NCBI RefSeq assembly: GCF_009857835.1
Contig: NZ_WWCL01000004.1
Location: 558,001 to 622,000, forward strand
Origin: Duganella fentianensis
GTDB lineage: Bacteria > Pseudomonadota > Gammaproteobacteria > Burkholderiales > Burkholderiaceae_D
Direction of reading: 5' to 3'
DNA length: 64,000 bases
The notes under the pieces are model-generated. The model ran no database searches and was not told where the DNA came from. It worked only from the letters and a program-made list of their open reading frames with translations. Of the stretch, positions 17,225 to 26,099 are shown piece after piece. A program made the translations under genes and the position numbers. Numbering within the stretch: position 1 is the first letter of the stretch; every line of letters begins with the position of its first letter.

Positions 17225-18616
17225 CTACTGCGGCTGGCCCTGCGCACGCTGCAGCGACAGCCGGTGCAAAGCCCAGCTCAGCAGCAGAGCGGCCACTGTC
17301 AGGCCGATTACCAGTGCGATCCAGAAGCCCTGCGCCGCCATGGGCTGGGCCGGACGCCAGGGCAGCCATTCCGGCGCCAGCCCCAGCCAGCAACCGAGCG
17401 GCAGGGCAAAGCCCCAGAAGGCCAGTAGCTGGATCTGCATGGGCTGGCGCGTTACCTTGTAGCCGCGGATGGCACAGGAGGTGGCCACCTGAGTGGCGTC
17501 GGACAGCTGGAACAGCGCGGCCAGCAGCAACAGGGAAGCGCACAGGGCCTGTACGGCCAGGTCGGAAGTGTAGGCGGCAGCAATCTGCGTGCGCGCCAGC
17601 ACGATGAACAGGGCCGACAGGGCACCGAAGGCCAGCGACATGAACACGCCCACCCACGCCACAAAGCGGGCCCGCTGCGGATTGCCTTCACCCACGGCAT
17701 GGCCGACGCGGGTGATCAGGGCGATGCCGAAACTGAGCGGCACCATGAACACCAGTGATGTGAAATTGAGGGCGATCTGGTGTGCCGAAATCTGCACGGC
17801 ACCGAAGCGGGCGACCAGCAGGCTGATGGAACCGAAGGCACTGACTTCGGCAAAATAGGTGATGCCTATAGGCAGACCGAGCTTGAGCATATTGCGGATT
17901 TCCGGCCAGTGCGGGCCTTCCCAGTGGGTGAACGGGTAGGTGGCACGGTAGGCCGGCGCAAAGCGCATCCACGCCAGCATGGCAAACAGCATCAGCCACA
18001 TGCACAGGGCAGTGGAAATGGCGCAGCCTACGCCGCCCACGGCGGGCAGGCCCCAGTGGCCGAAAATCAGCAGCCAGTTGCTCAGCACGTTAAAGGCCAG
18101 CCCCAGCAGGGCGATCACCATCACCGGCTTGGTCTGGTTGATGCTGGTGCTGTAGCCATACAGGGCACGGTAGGCGGCAAATGGCGGCAGGCCGAAGCTG
18201 ATGATGTGCACGAACAGGGAGGCCTGCTCATGCACATAGGGCGTCAGCTGCAGGTGCTCGAACAGCAGCGTGGCCAGATTGGCCAGCAGCATGGCCAGCA
18301 CACCGATGCCGGCTGCCTTCCATAGCGACTGGCGCACGGCATGGGGAATCTTACCCAGCTCGCCACCGCCCACATCGTGTGCGACGATGCTGTTTATCGC
18401 CATCATGATGCCGCTCACCGTCACCAGAATAATCGACCAGATCGAGGTGCCCAGCGCCACTGCCGCCAGTTCGTCGGCACTGGCGTGGCCCGTCATGGCC
18501 ACATCGGCCACGCCCATGCCCACGGTGGCCAGCTGGCCGATCAGCATGGGCCAGGAGAGGGCCCACAGTGCAGCGATTTCGTGACGGAGATTGTGCGGGG
18601 TAAATTTGTGCGGCAT
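17225..18616 (-). CDS. MATE-family multidrug efflux transporter (NorM-like)
   Basis: 463-residue membrane protein with about twelve hydrophobic helices in two homologous halves, typical of MATE exporters that expel cationic drugs in exchange for Na+ or H+. Family patterns include WPMLIGQLATVGMGVADVAM near the start and the second-half GLPIGITYFAEVSAFG. The ATG at 18616 is chosen over a TTG at 18622. It is transcribed divergently from the βγ-crystallin gene. Substrate not predictable. Confidence 0.9.
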   Translation of the reverse strand: MPHKFTPHNLRHEIAALWALSWPMLIGQLATVGMGVADVAMTGHASADELAAVALGTSIWSIILVTVSGIMMAINSIVAHDVGGGELGKIPHAVRQSLWKAAGIGVLAMLLANLATLLFEHLQLTPYVHEQASLFVHIISFGLPPFAAYRALYGYSTSINQTKPVMVIALLGLAFNVLSNWLLIFGHWGLPAVGGVGCAISTALCMWLMLFAMLAWMRFAPAYRATYPFTHWEGPHWPEIRNMLKLGLPIGITYFAEVSAFGSISLLVARFGAVQISAHQIALNFTSLVFMVPLSFGIALITRVGHAVGEGNPQRARFVAWVGVFMSLAFGALSALFIVLARTQIAAAYTSDLAVQALCASLLLLAALFQLSDATQVATSCAIRGYKVTRQPMQIQLLAFWGFALPLGCWLGLAPEWLPWRPAQPMAAQGFWIALVIGLTVAALLLSWALHRLSLQRAQGQPQ

Positions 18617-18798
18617 AGGCAAGAGTGGCGCGACGGCAAAGCAGTTGTGTGGCGGTCATTCTAGCGCGCAGCCTGCGGCTTTGTCTTACAAATTCTTGCA
18701 AATTGAGCATGGCCGGCCGTCAGCCTGTGCGCTGGCTTGCGCGTTAGGGGTGCATGGCAACTTGCCAGTGTGCCGATACCTAGCTCATACTCACGATC

Positions 18799-19506
18799 AT
18801 GAAAATCTCTCTGCTCCGTTTTATCCGCGCCGCCTTCGTGCTGGCGCTGCCCGTCGCCGTCGCCCAGGCTGGTGAAATCACGCTGTACACCCATGCCAAT
18901 TTCAATGGGCCGGCCATCACGCTGCGCGGCGAAACGCCCGATCTGGTGCCCTACAATTTTAACGACCGTGCTTCCAGCGTGGTGGTGCGTTCCGGCACGT
19001 GGCAGCTGTGCGAGCATGCGGATTTCCGTGGTCGCTGCATGGTGGTCGAACGGGGCGAATATCCGGTGCTGGCCGGCTTTAACGACATGATTTCGTCGGC
19101 GCGTGAAATCGGCGGTCGCGGCGAGTGGAATGGCCGCAATGACCAGAACGAGCGCAACGAACACAATGACCGCTGGGACCGCAACGACCGCAATGACCGT
19201 GGCGAGCGTCACGGCCGCCGCTGGGAGCGCGACGACGAGCGTAGCCATGGTTATGGCCGCGAACCGATAGAGCTGTTTTCCCAGTCCGGCTTCAATGGTG
19301 CCCGCCTCGGCATCCGCAACGAAGTGCGCACGCTGGTCGATTACGATTTCAACGATCAGGCGGGTTCCATCATCGTCAATGAAGGACGCTGGGAACTGTG
19401 CGAGCATGCCGATTTCGGCGGCCGCTGCATCGTACTGGAACCGGGCCGCTACGAATACCTCGATAACATGAATAACCGCATTTCCTCGCTGCGCCGTATC
19501 CGCTGA
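18799..19506 (+). CDS. Secreted two-domain βγ-crystallin protein with an Asn/Asp/Arg-rich linker
   Basis: 235 residues: a signal peptide (ending AVAQA), a first βγ-crystallin domain (about 25-103), a strongly charged linker (about 104-153) and a second crystallin domain (about 155-235). Each domain carries the EITLYTHANFNGP / IELFSQSGFNGAR strand, a NFNDRASSVVV-type Ca2+-binding region and a LCEHADFxGRCxVxE motif. The linker is built from repeats such as RNDRNDR, NERNEHNDR. Crystallin domains bind Ca2+ and stabilise extracytoplasmic proteins. A second, single-domain homologue follows at 19553. Confidence 0.9.
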   Translation: MKISLLRFIRAAFVLALPVAVAQAGEITLYTHANFNGPAITLRGETPDLVPYNFNDRASSVVVRSGTWQLCEHADFRGRCMVVERGEYPVLAGFNDMISSAREIGGRGEWNGRNDQNERNEHNDRWDRNDRNDRGERHGRRWERDDERSHGYGREPIELFSQSGFNGARLGIRNEVRTLVDYDFNDQAGSIIVNEGRWELCEHADFGGRCIVLEPGRYEYLDNMNNRISSLRRIR

Positions 19507-19552
19507 GCGGGATGCGCTATCATGCAATCCAGTTAATCGTCCGGGAGCCGTG

Positions 19553-19891
19553 ATGAGGAAACCGCTGTTCGCTGCGTTCGCCCTGAGTGCCAGCCTGTGC
19601 GCGCAGGCCGGCGAAATTACCTTGTACACGCGGGCGAATTTCGGCGGTCCGGCCATCAAGCTGCACGAATCCGAGCCCGACCTCGACAAGCTCGGTTTCA
19701 ACGACCGTACTTCCAGTGTGGTGGTGCAGAGCGGCCGCTGGCAGGTGTGCGAGCACAAGCAGTACAAAGGGCGCTGCAAGCTGCTGGAGAAGGGCGAGTA
19801 TGCCCAGCTACAGGATTTCAATAATATGATGTCTTCGGTGCGCGAGCTCGACGAGCTGGCGCAGCATAAGAGTCAGCCTGACCGTCCCTAA
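19553..19891 (+). CDS. Secreted single-domain βγ-crystallin protein
   Basis: 112 residues: a signal peptide (LFAAFALSASLCAQA) and one βγ-crystallin domain (EITLYTRANFGGP; FNDRTSSVVVQSGRW; CEHKQYKGRC), ending in a hydrophilic tail. It is a paralogue of either half of the preceding two-domain protein and lies 46 bases downstream on the same strand, suggesting gene duplication. The ATG at 19553 is preferred to a GTG at 19550. Probably periplasmic and Ca2+-binding. Confidence 0.88.
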   Translation: MRKPLFAAFALSASLCAQAGEITLYTRANFGGPAIKLHESEPDLDKLGFNDRTSSVVVQSGRWQVCEHKQYKGRCKLLEKGEYAQLQDFNNMMSSVRELDELAQHKSQPDRP

Positions 19892-20415
19892 ATCTCCCGT
19901 GCCGGCGGGCCGTGCGGCTCTTCTTCGCTTCTGGCGTTTCATGATGCGCGAGTTTGAATGGGCGCATGCCTCCTCAAGATCAAGTACGGCCGGCCTGGGC
20001 ACATCTGCCTGCGCCGCTTGTGGCAAAACTTCCGCATCCAGACTTATTACGCAACACCGAGAATATCGCAGTAGTCGATATTGACGTAATAATGAGCTAA
20101 CAGTTTATCGGATGGCGCATACCTTAAAGCATTGATTTTAAAAGTGCCGATCACAGACGGCTTCTGATCTTTAAAATCAGTGTGATTTTTGGAGAGAATC
20201 TGGCACGCAGAAAGAATGCCGAAATATCGTCTTGATAGTGTTGCTAAAGAAAATCATTCTGGCTACACTGCTATAAAATTTGTAGCGATATGCGGATCAT
20301 TCGCTCGGCTTGTGCTGCCTTATCCTGGCGATTGTCCGGATGATCGCTGTCATGCTAAGAAAATGGTTCTAATTTTTATAACTATTTTTTAATAGCCGCT
20401 GGCGGGTACGATTTA
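19892..20415. other. AT-rich intergenic region without a supported gene
   Basis: More than 500 bases, clearly AT-richer than the surroundings from about 20040 on. It contains an inverted repeat TGATTTTAAA (20133-20142) / TTTAAAATCA (20170-20179) with a 27-base loop. Short frames exist at 19899-20084 and 20189-20392 but lack ribosome-binding sites and protein-like composition. It probably includes the promoter of the seven-gene cluster that starts at 20416. Confidence 0.5.
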
Positions 20416-21585
20416 ATGCGCAAATATATTATTTCTGTTGCATCGCTTATTCTCTTCCAGAGTATTCCAGTCCATGCCGAGCCAGTCAGTGTTTCGATTG
20501 CCGGGTTTGCCTTTGCGGGTAGTTACGATCGCGCGCCGGAACGTTTTCCTATTACCTATAAACTCTTTTCTGCCCAGCAGTCAGCCGCGCAGCATGCAGG
20601 CTCCTACACGGCTCTGGTGGTGGAAAAGGCCTCCGCGCTCAAGAATCCTGATTTCAAGTTCACTCCCGGCGAATTAGTCGCGCTCAATAACGACCGCAGC
20701 CTGATGGCGGCGCTGGTATTGACGGGGGAAACCATAGCCACCGAACGTTACGGCGCCTACTACAAGACGTTTGTAAATCTGCGTGGCGATACGATGATTT
20801 TTGATTACAAAAACAAATCCATCGTGCGTAACTGTCCCGTCAGCGTGGTGCTGTTCGATGCTACGCCCCAGCCACCGAGCGAGCAGCGTCTGGCGGGCTT
20901 TGTCGATAACCTGATCCGCCGGCCAGATGAGCGTGGCCTGATCAGCCAGTTCGACCGCTGCCTGCAGCAGGCCAGCCTGCCGCGCGATGGCGTGCGTACG
21001 GTGCAAGTGCGCAGCAGCGAAGTGAGTGCCGAAGCACTGGCGGCGTTCCCGCCTTCGCTGCGCGAGCATCCCGAGGCGGTGCGCGCGATTCTGATGGATA
21101 CCCTGGCTTCGACGCTGACGGCACGCACCGGCATTTCCATGCTGCCGTCCAGCATAGGCCATGCGGTAGGAGGCGTGATGTCCATGCGTCTGCAGAATGG
21201 CGATGACATCAAGATCAAACTGGCGGAAGGCGATTACGTCTTCGATATCAAGCTCAACAAATTTGCCAAGATCAAGACGGCGGAAACCAATGTGAGTGCC
21301 ACCTATGTGTATGGCGCCTATATGCGGGTCAACTTCTCCGAGCCGCTGCTGAATACGGCGTTTATCAGCACGGATCTGAAAAATGGCGAGGTCGCGGTTC
21401 TGCCGGCCGGCCAGATCAGCAACGATGATTTCGCCGCCTACCAGGATGCGATCCGGGGCCTGTACAACAAATTTGCCGACGCACTGGCCCAGCCCGGCTC
21501 CACATGGCTCAAGACTGCTGCCTCCGAACCAGCTATCGAGGCACAAATGGCCGCCGCCCGGGAAACTTTGAGGAAGACCAAATGA
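20416..21585 (+). CDS. Exported protein of unknown function, first gene of a seven-gene cluster
   Basis: 389 residues with a signal peptide (MRKYIISVASLILFQSIPVHA). The mature protein has mixed α/β character, with two cysteines (IVRNCPVSVVLF and QFDRCLQQASL), and no domain I recognise. Its stop overlaps the next ATG (ATGA at 21582-21585), so the two are translationally coupled. Start context is AT-rich, with no strong Shine-Dalgarno. Probably periplasmic; its role must be considered with the SPFH/zinc-ribbon cluster downstream. Confidence 0.65.
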   Translation: MRKYIISVASLILFQSIPVHAEPVSVSIAGFAFAGSYDRAPERFPITYKLFSAQQSAAQHAGSYTALVVEKASALKNPDFKFTPGELVALNNDRSLMAALVLTGETIATERYGAYYKTFVNLRGDTMIFDYKNKSIVRNCPVSVVLFDATPQPPSEQRLAGFVDNLIRRPDERGLISQFDRCLQQASLPRDGVRTVQVRSSEVSAEALAAFPPSLREHPEAVRAILMDTLASTLTARTGISMLPSSIGHAVGGVMSMRLQNGDDIKIKLAEGDYVFDIKLNKFAKIKTAETNVSATYVYGAYMRVNFSEPLLNTAFISTDLKNGEVAVLPAGQISNDDFAAYQDAIRGLYNKFADALAQPGSTWLKTAASEPAIEAQMAAARETLRKTK

Positions 21586-22619
21586 AGAAAATCAGTCTCT
21601 GTATCGCTGTGCTGCTGTTCCCGCTGTTGGCGCTGGCGCAGATCGTTGAATCCAAGGGCGCGGGAACGCTGTCCTATTCCGGGCCTAGCGTACCCCAGGA
21701 AGTCAAGGACAAGGCGTATGTGAAGGCCCAGGTGTCCGCCATCGAACGCTATTTCGCCGCCAGTGGCGAGGCCGAAGCGCAGAATTTCGACGCTATTCAG
21801 GACAAGATCGAAGAGAACCTGGAGAAGTTCATCCTCAATACCACCGTGCTCAACGAGCAGGATATGGGCAGCCAGCATAAATATTCGGTGGCCGTGCGGG
21901 TGGAGCTGAATCTGGCCCGCCTGCGCAATACCCTGCGTGCCTCCAGCGCTGCCGGCAAGGCGAATAACGGCGCCAAGTCGCAGCTGGTGTATCTGTTTGT
22001 CGGCCGCGAGGCGGCCAGCGTGCGCACTTTCGATGCGCGCGTATTGCAGCGCACCGAGGCAGAAGTGACCCGGTCGGGTTCGGCCAAGGGGACCGAGCGC
22101 GCCGCGGTGCAGGTGGAATCGGGCGGCAGCTCGCAGCAGAAAGCGGATGAAGTCAATTATCGCCTGCTGCCGATCACCAATACGGCGACGGCCATTACCA
22201 ATCTGTTTTCGCAAGGCGGCTATCAGGTAGTGGATCCGGCCTATGTGATCGGCGATGGCGATTTCAAGGCAGTCAACAAGGACTTCTCCAGCGGTAATGA
22301 CCTGAGCCCCGCCACGCTGCGCTCGGTGGTTGCAACGCTGCGTAAAAACCGCATTCCCTATCTGGTCATCGCCACCCTCGACGCCGGCGCTCCCAGCAAG
22401 GATCCGGCCACGGGACTGGCCCGCAGCGCCGTCAATGTGACAGCACGGGTGCTCGACCTGAGCAACCAGTTCCCGCGCGAAGTGGCCTCGGTGCCAGCCA
22501 AATCGTATTTCGGCGTCGGCCCGGACAATTCCGTGGCACGCGATCAGGGGCTGAAAGAAGCGGCGCTGGCAGCAGCGCGCGAAGTGATCAGTCGTCTCAA
22601 TGCGGTAGGGGTGCAATAA
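21582..22619 (+). CDS. Exported protein resembling LPP20/FlgT-type envelope proteins, unknown role
   Basis: 345 residues with a clear signal peptide (MKKISLCIAVLLFPLLALA). The first mature section (ESKGAGTLSYSG, then helices to about residue 110) recalls the N-terminal part of LPP20 or FlgT-like envelope proteins. The later part has an α/β segment (NTATAITNLFSQGGYQVVD) like periplasmic penicillin-binding-protein activator folds. These are resemblances, not assignments. The ATG overlaps the stop of the upstream gene by four bases. Confidence 0.6.
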   Translation: MKKISLCIAVLLFPLLALAQIVESKGAGTLSYSGPSVPQEVKDKAYVKAQVSAIERYFAASGEAEAQNFDAIQDKIEENLEKFILNTTVLNEQDMGSQHKYSVAVRVELNLARLRNTLRASSAAGKANNGAKSQLVYLFVGREAASVRTFDARVLQRTEAEVTRSGSAKGTERAAVQVESGGSSQQKADEVNYRLLPITNTATAITNLFSQGGYQVVDPAYVIGDGDFKAVNKDFSSGNDLSPATLRSVVATLRKNRIPYLVIATLDAGAPSKDPATGLARSAVNVTARVLDLSNQFPREVASVPAKSYFGVGPDNSVARDQGLKEAALAAAREVISRLNAVGVQ

Positions 22620-22687
22620 ACATTCTGGGGCCCGCTCATATGCTGACGGAGCGAGGCCGGTTTTGATAGTCGGCGGGAGATGTAGAT

Positions 22688-23302
22688 ATGCGTAAGAACA
22701 TTTTGGGAACGATGCTGGCGCTGGCCATGGTAACGCTTGCAGCTCCTTCATATGCCCAGTTTGGCGGCCTCGGGAATGCGCTCGGCGGCGGCAGTAGCAG
22801 CAGTGGTGTATCGGCAGACAGCCTGGTCAAGAGCTACGTCGGTGGTGCCCAGCAGGTGATGAATGCGGATACCTTTTTCCTGAAAGCGCTGGGGCGCAAG
22901 GAAGAGGCCGAGCGTTCCGAGCTGGAAGCAAAAAACCTGACCAGCGGCGCCACGGTATCGGCCTTGCAGGATGCCGCCAAGGTGCAGTCGGAAAGCAGCA
23001 AAGCGCTGCAGGCTGCAATGGGCGGTGAAAAAGTCACCATGAGCGCAGACAGCAAGAAGTTATATGCCCAGGGTCTGGTGGAACTGGTCAAGGGCCTCAA
23101 GACCTATGTCGGCATGAGCGGCGATCTGAAAGGCTTCAAGCCTAGCGTCAGTTCGCTCGGTTCCGGCGCGGCGGCGGCTGCTTTCATCATCAAATCGATG
23201 CCGGACACCCTGTCCGGCCTGAAAGGGACGCTGAAGCGTTCGATCGACTTTGCCAAGGAAAACAAGATCGAAATTCCTACCGACGCGACCAACATGCTGT
23301 AA
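22688..23302 (+). CDS. Exported helical protein, unknown
   Basis: 204 residues: a signal peptide (LGTMLALAMVTLAAPSYA), a Gly/Ser-rich stretch (FGGLGNALGGGSSSS), then a predicted helical body with no cysteine. No family recognised. It follows the coupled pair by 68 bases on the same strand. Probably periplasmic. The short Gly/Ser segment could be a flexible linker after processing. Confidence 0.6.
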   Translation: MRKNILGTMLALAMVTLAAPSYAQFGGLGNALGGGSSSSGVSADSLVKSYVGGAQQVMNADTFFLKALGRKEEAERSELEAKNLTSGATVSALQDAAKVQSESSKALQAAMGGEKVTMSADSKKLYAQGLVELVKGLKTYVGMSGDLKGFKPSVSSLGSGAAAAAFIIKSMPDTLSGLKGTLKRSIDFAKENKIEIPTDATNML

Positions 23303-23369
23303 AGCCTGAAGGCGCGGCTGCAAGCGCGGCCGCGCCTGATTTTCCCTAACTCCCTTATCATCGAGAGCG

Positions 23370-24341
23370 ATGCCCATGAGTTCCTCTGCCGACTTTTCCT
23401 CCACGCAGAAACGCGGAAACATCCATAAATGCCCTAGTTGCGGCGCCCAGTTGTCGGCCTTTGTTTCGGCATGCCAGTCCTGTGGCCACGAATTTACTGA
23501 TATCGAGGCGAATCGTTCCATCACCGCGCTGACTGACCGTTTCGAGCAGATCGAGCGCGAAGCGGATGAACGCGGTCTGAGCGGCCGCAATCGCGAGAAA
23601 GCCATACTGGAAAAGCGCGCCCGCGTGATCCGTGATTTCCCCGTGCCGAATTCGCGCGAGGATTTGCAGCAGCTGATGTTCTTCATCCAGCCCAAGATTG
23701 TTGCCAGTGTCCAGCCTGATCCGAATATCGAAGACTGGCGCAGCAAATTTATCGAAGTGCTCAATCGTGCCCGCAACGCCTACAAGGACGACGCCAATAT
23801 GCTGGCCGAATTCGATCGCGTCGAAGCCAGCCTGAGCGCCTCGGTGGGCGAACACCTGCAGATCAAGGCGAAACGCAATCCGCTGCTGTTTGCCTTGCTG
23901 GGCGGGGTGGTCATCCTCGGCGCTGTCGCTGCCGTCAGCTCGCAGATGGACAGCCGCAAGCAGCACCAGTGCGAAGAACAATATACCCAGGATGCCCAGA
24001 GCGAACAGGCGCGGCTGGAGAAGCTGATGCAGAGCGCGGAGCAGAGCTATCAGGGTAAAGCTTACCCTCAGGCGCAGGCCGTGGCGGGCAAGGTGCGCTG
24101 GGAACTGGCCGCTACCACCTGCAAGGTGGAGGAGAACCAGAAGGCCGGCTCGCTGTGGGATGAGAAGCGCGCCGGGTTGCTGGCCATGATCCAGAAGTCG
24201 GTCGACGCCGATCAGGCCGCAGCGCAGGCGGCGGCGGACCGGGTTTCGGCCGAGAAGCAGGCTGTCGAGCAGAAGGAAGCGCAGGTAGCCCGCATCAAGG
24301 CGGAAAAAGAGCAGGCGCAGGCTGTCGAGAAAAAGTGGTAG
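23370..24341 (+). CDS. Zinc-ribbon, single-pass membrane protein with coiled-coil tail
   Basis: 323 residues. An N-terminal zinc ribbon with two CxxC pairs (HKCPSCGAQ and SACQSCGHE, about residues 19-42) is followed by a charged helical region, one membrane helix (about 170-190, LLFALLGGVVILGAVAAVSS) and a long Ala/Glu/Lys/Gln coiled coil to the C-terminus. The topology suggests a cytoplasmic zinc-ribbon head and an extracytoplasmic coiled coil, or the reverse. A second in-frame ATG at 23376 is possible. It lies 34 bases before the SPFH gene, a common companion for zinc-ribbon proteins. Confidence 0.65.
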   Translation: MPMSSSADFSSTQKRGNIHKCPSCGAQLSAFVSACQSCGHEFTDIEANRSITALTDRFEQIEREADERGLSGRNREKAILEKRARVIRDFPVPNSREDLQQLMFFIQPKIVASVQPDPNIEDWRSKFIEVLNRARNAYKDDANMLAEFDRVEASLSASVGEHLQIKAKRNPLLFALLGGVVILGAVAAVSSQMDSRKQHQCEEQYTQDAQSEQARLEKLMQSAEQSYQGKAYPQAQAVAGKVRWELAATTCKVEENQKAGSLWDEKRAGLLAMIQKSVDADQAAAQAAADRVSAEKQAVEQKEAQVARIKAEKEQAQAVEKKW

Positions 24342-24375
24342 CACGGTATAGCTGTTGACGGGAGGAAGGCGAGAG

Positions 24376-25728
24376 ATGGGCATATTCGGTAAAAAAAGCG
24401 AAGGCGGGATGCTGGATGTCATCCGCTGTGACCAGCAGGATTACCTGATCTGGAAGTGGAGTCCGGGCGGGGTGGTAAATAGCACCAGCAAGGAAAATGC
24501 GATACGCTGGGGCAGCAGTCTGCGTGTCAAGGATGGCGAAGTGGCGGTGTTTGTGTACAAGCAGCAGGACGGCGCCACCCAGGATTTCATCGTCGGTCCC
24601 TACGACGAGACCATCAAGACGGCCAACTTCCCCGTCATCTCCAATCTGATCGGGCTGGCCTATGCGGGCCAGTCGCCGTTCCAGGCCGAGGTGTATTTCA
24701 TCAACCTGCAGGGGCAGCAGGACATACCGTTCGGGGTGCCTTATTTCCAGGTGGCGGACCCGCGCTATCCGGACTTCCCGGTGCGTATGGCCGCCCGTGG
24801 TTCGATCAAGTTCAACATCACCGACTACCGCGCCTTTATCAAGCTGCATCGCCTGATCAGCTTCGATATCAAGCAGTTCCAGACGCTGGTCCGCGATGCG
24901 GTGATCAAGTATGTCAAAGGGATCATCAACAACGTGCCGATCGATCATGGCATCCCCGTGCTGCAGATCGAACGCAAGCTGCTGGAGATTAATGATCTGA
25001 TCGAGCCGCGTATCGCGCGCGCTTTCAAGGATGATTTCGGGGTGAATCTGGTGCGCTTCGACCTGTCCACCATCGAGGTGGACAAGGAGAGCGAAGAGTA
25101 CGTGGAACTGCGCAGCATCAGCGCGAATCTGGAAGTGCAGATGCGCCAGAAGCAGAACGAAATCAATATGCGCAACCTCGACCAGACGCAGGCGATCAAT
25201 GCCCACAATATGGAAGAGAGCTTGCGTATCCAGCGCGAAGCAGCAGAGAAATTCCAGTCCCTGCAAACGGAAACCCAGCATCTGGCCGCACACCAGATCA
25301 ACCAGCAGACCAGGGTGCTGCAGGCTGCCGCAGAAAATCTGGGCAGCATGAGCACCATGCCTGGCGCGGGCGCAGGCGCGGGCTTTAATCCGGTGGGCAT
25401 GATGACGGGCCTGGCCGTGGGCGGCGTGATGGGCGGCCAGATGGCCAATATGATGAACGCGGCCGGCCAGACCATACAGCAACCGCCACCGCCACCGCAG
25501 ATCCAGTACAACGTCAGCGTGAATGGCGCCAGTACCGGCCCGTATAACTTCCCTCAGCTGGAAGCGATGGTCAGGGCCGGCCAGCTGACAACCCAGATGC
25601 ATGTGTGGAAACCGGGCATGGCCGGCTGGGAACTTGCCGGTGCCGTGGCCGAACTGGCAGCGCTGTTTGCGCCTGCACAGCCGCCGGCACCGCCACCACC
25701 ACCTCCGCCACCGCCACCGATGGCTTGA
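24376..25728 (+). CDS. SPFH-domain protein with C-terminal GYF_2 domain and polyproline tail
   Basis: 450 residues. The N-terminal two-thirds is an SPFH (band 7) domain of the YdjI / virion-core-like type (MLDVIRCDQQDYLIWKWSPG ... FGVPYFQVADPRYPDFPVR), then a Gln/Glu-rich coiled coil (about 245-320), a Gly/Met-rich segment, a proline run, a GYF_2 domain (about 385-430, VSVNGASTGPYNFPQLEAM ... HVWKPGMAGWE) and a tail of eleven consecutive prolines plus MA. SPFH proteins assemble into large membrane-associated scaffolds; GYF_2 binds proline-rich sequences, so self- or partner-binding is plausible. GGAGGAAGG precedes the ATG. Confidence 0.85.
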   Translation: MGIFGKKSEGGMLDVIRCDQQDYLIWKWSPGGVVNSTSKENAIRWGSSLRVKDGEVAVFVYKQQDGATQDFIVGPYDETIKTANFPVISNLIGLAYAGQSPFQAEVYFINLQGQQDIPFGVPYFQVADPRYPDFPVRMAARGSIKFNITDYRAFIKLHRLISFDIKQFQTLVRDAVIKYVKGIINNVPIDHGIPVLQIERKLLEINDLIEPRIARAFKDDFGVNLVRFDLSTIEVDKESEEYVELRSISANLEVQMRQKQNEINMRNLDQTQAINAHNMEESLRIQREAAEKFQSLQTETQHLAAHQINQQTRVLQAAAENLGSMSTMPGAGAGAGFNPVGMMTGLAVGGVMGGQMANMMNAAGQTIQQPPPPPQIQYNVSVNGASTGPYNFPQLEAMVRAGQLTTQMHVWKPGMAGWELAGAVAELAALFAPAQPPAPPPPPPPPPPMA

Positions 25729-25743
25729 AACGGGAGACCGCGT

Positions 25744-26097
25744 ATGAACGACGATAATTTTTTCTCGATTAACCGGCTGGTGGAATTCGGGCTAGGCGTG
25801 GCAGTGGCCAGGCAGATGACCGAATCCATGAACCAGGCGCTGAGCGCGACCCGGATTCCGGGCATCCATACGCCGCCGGCAGCGCCCACGCTACACCACT
25901 ACCATGTGCTGCTCGACGGTAAGCCTGCCGGGCCCTTTACGGAGCAGGAGCTATCACGCCTGATTACCAGCGGGCAGTTGAGCAAGGATAGTCACGTCTG
26001 GCGGCCCGGCATGGCGAAGTGGGACAAGGCCGAGAACGATGCTTATATTCTGCGGCTGGTGGCGTTGTCGCCGCCGCCGTTTTCTGCGGAGGGCTAA
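25744..26097 (+). CDS. Small GYF_2-domain protein
   Basis: 117 residues. After a short helical N-terminus (RLVEFGLGVAVARQMTESMN) comes a GYF_2 domain (YHVLLDGKPAGPFTEQELS ... SHVWRPGMAKWDKAE) closely similar to the one ending the SPFH protein 15 bases upstream, apparently a duplicate. It could compete for, or cross-link, the same proline-rich ligand. GGGAGACC precedes the ATG. No membrane helix. Confidence 0.8.
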   Translation: MNDDNFFSINRLVEFGLGVAVARQMTESMNQALSATRIPGIHTPPAAPTLHHYHVLLDGKPAGPFTEQELSRLITSGQLSKDSHVWRPGMAKWDKAENDAYILRLVALSPPPFSAEG

Positions 26098-26099
26098 CG

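Noticed and set aside
19124..19260. DNA tandem repeat in the crystallin linker
   Set aside because: Repetition is at protein level (N/D/R codons); DNA units vary too much to call a true tandem repeat.
20189..20392. 67-codon frame in the AT-rich gap
   Set aside because: No good start signal and no recognisable features; more likely chance in AT-rich DNA.
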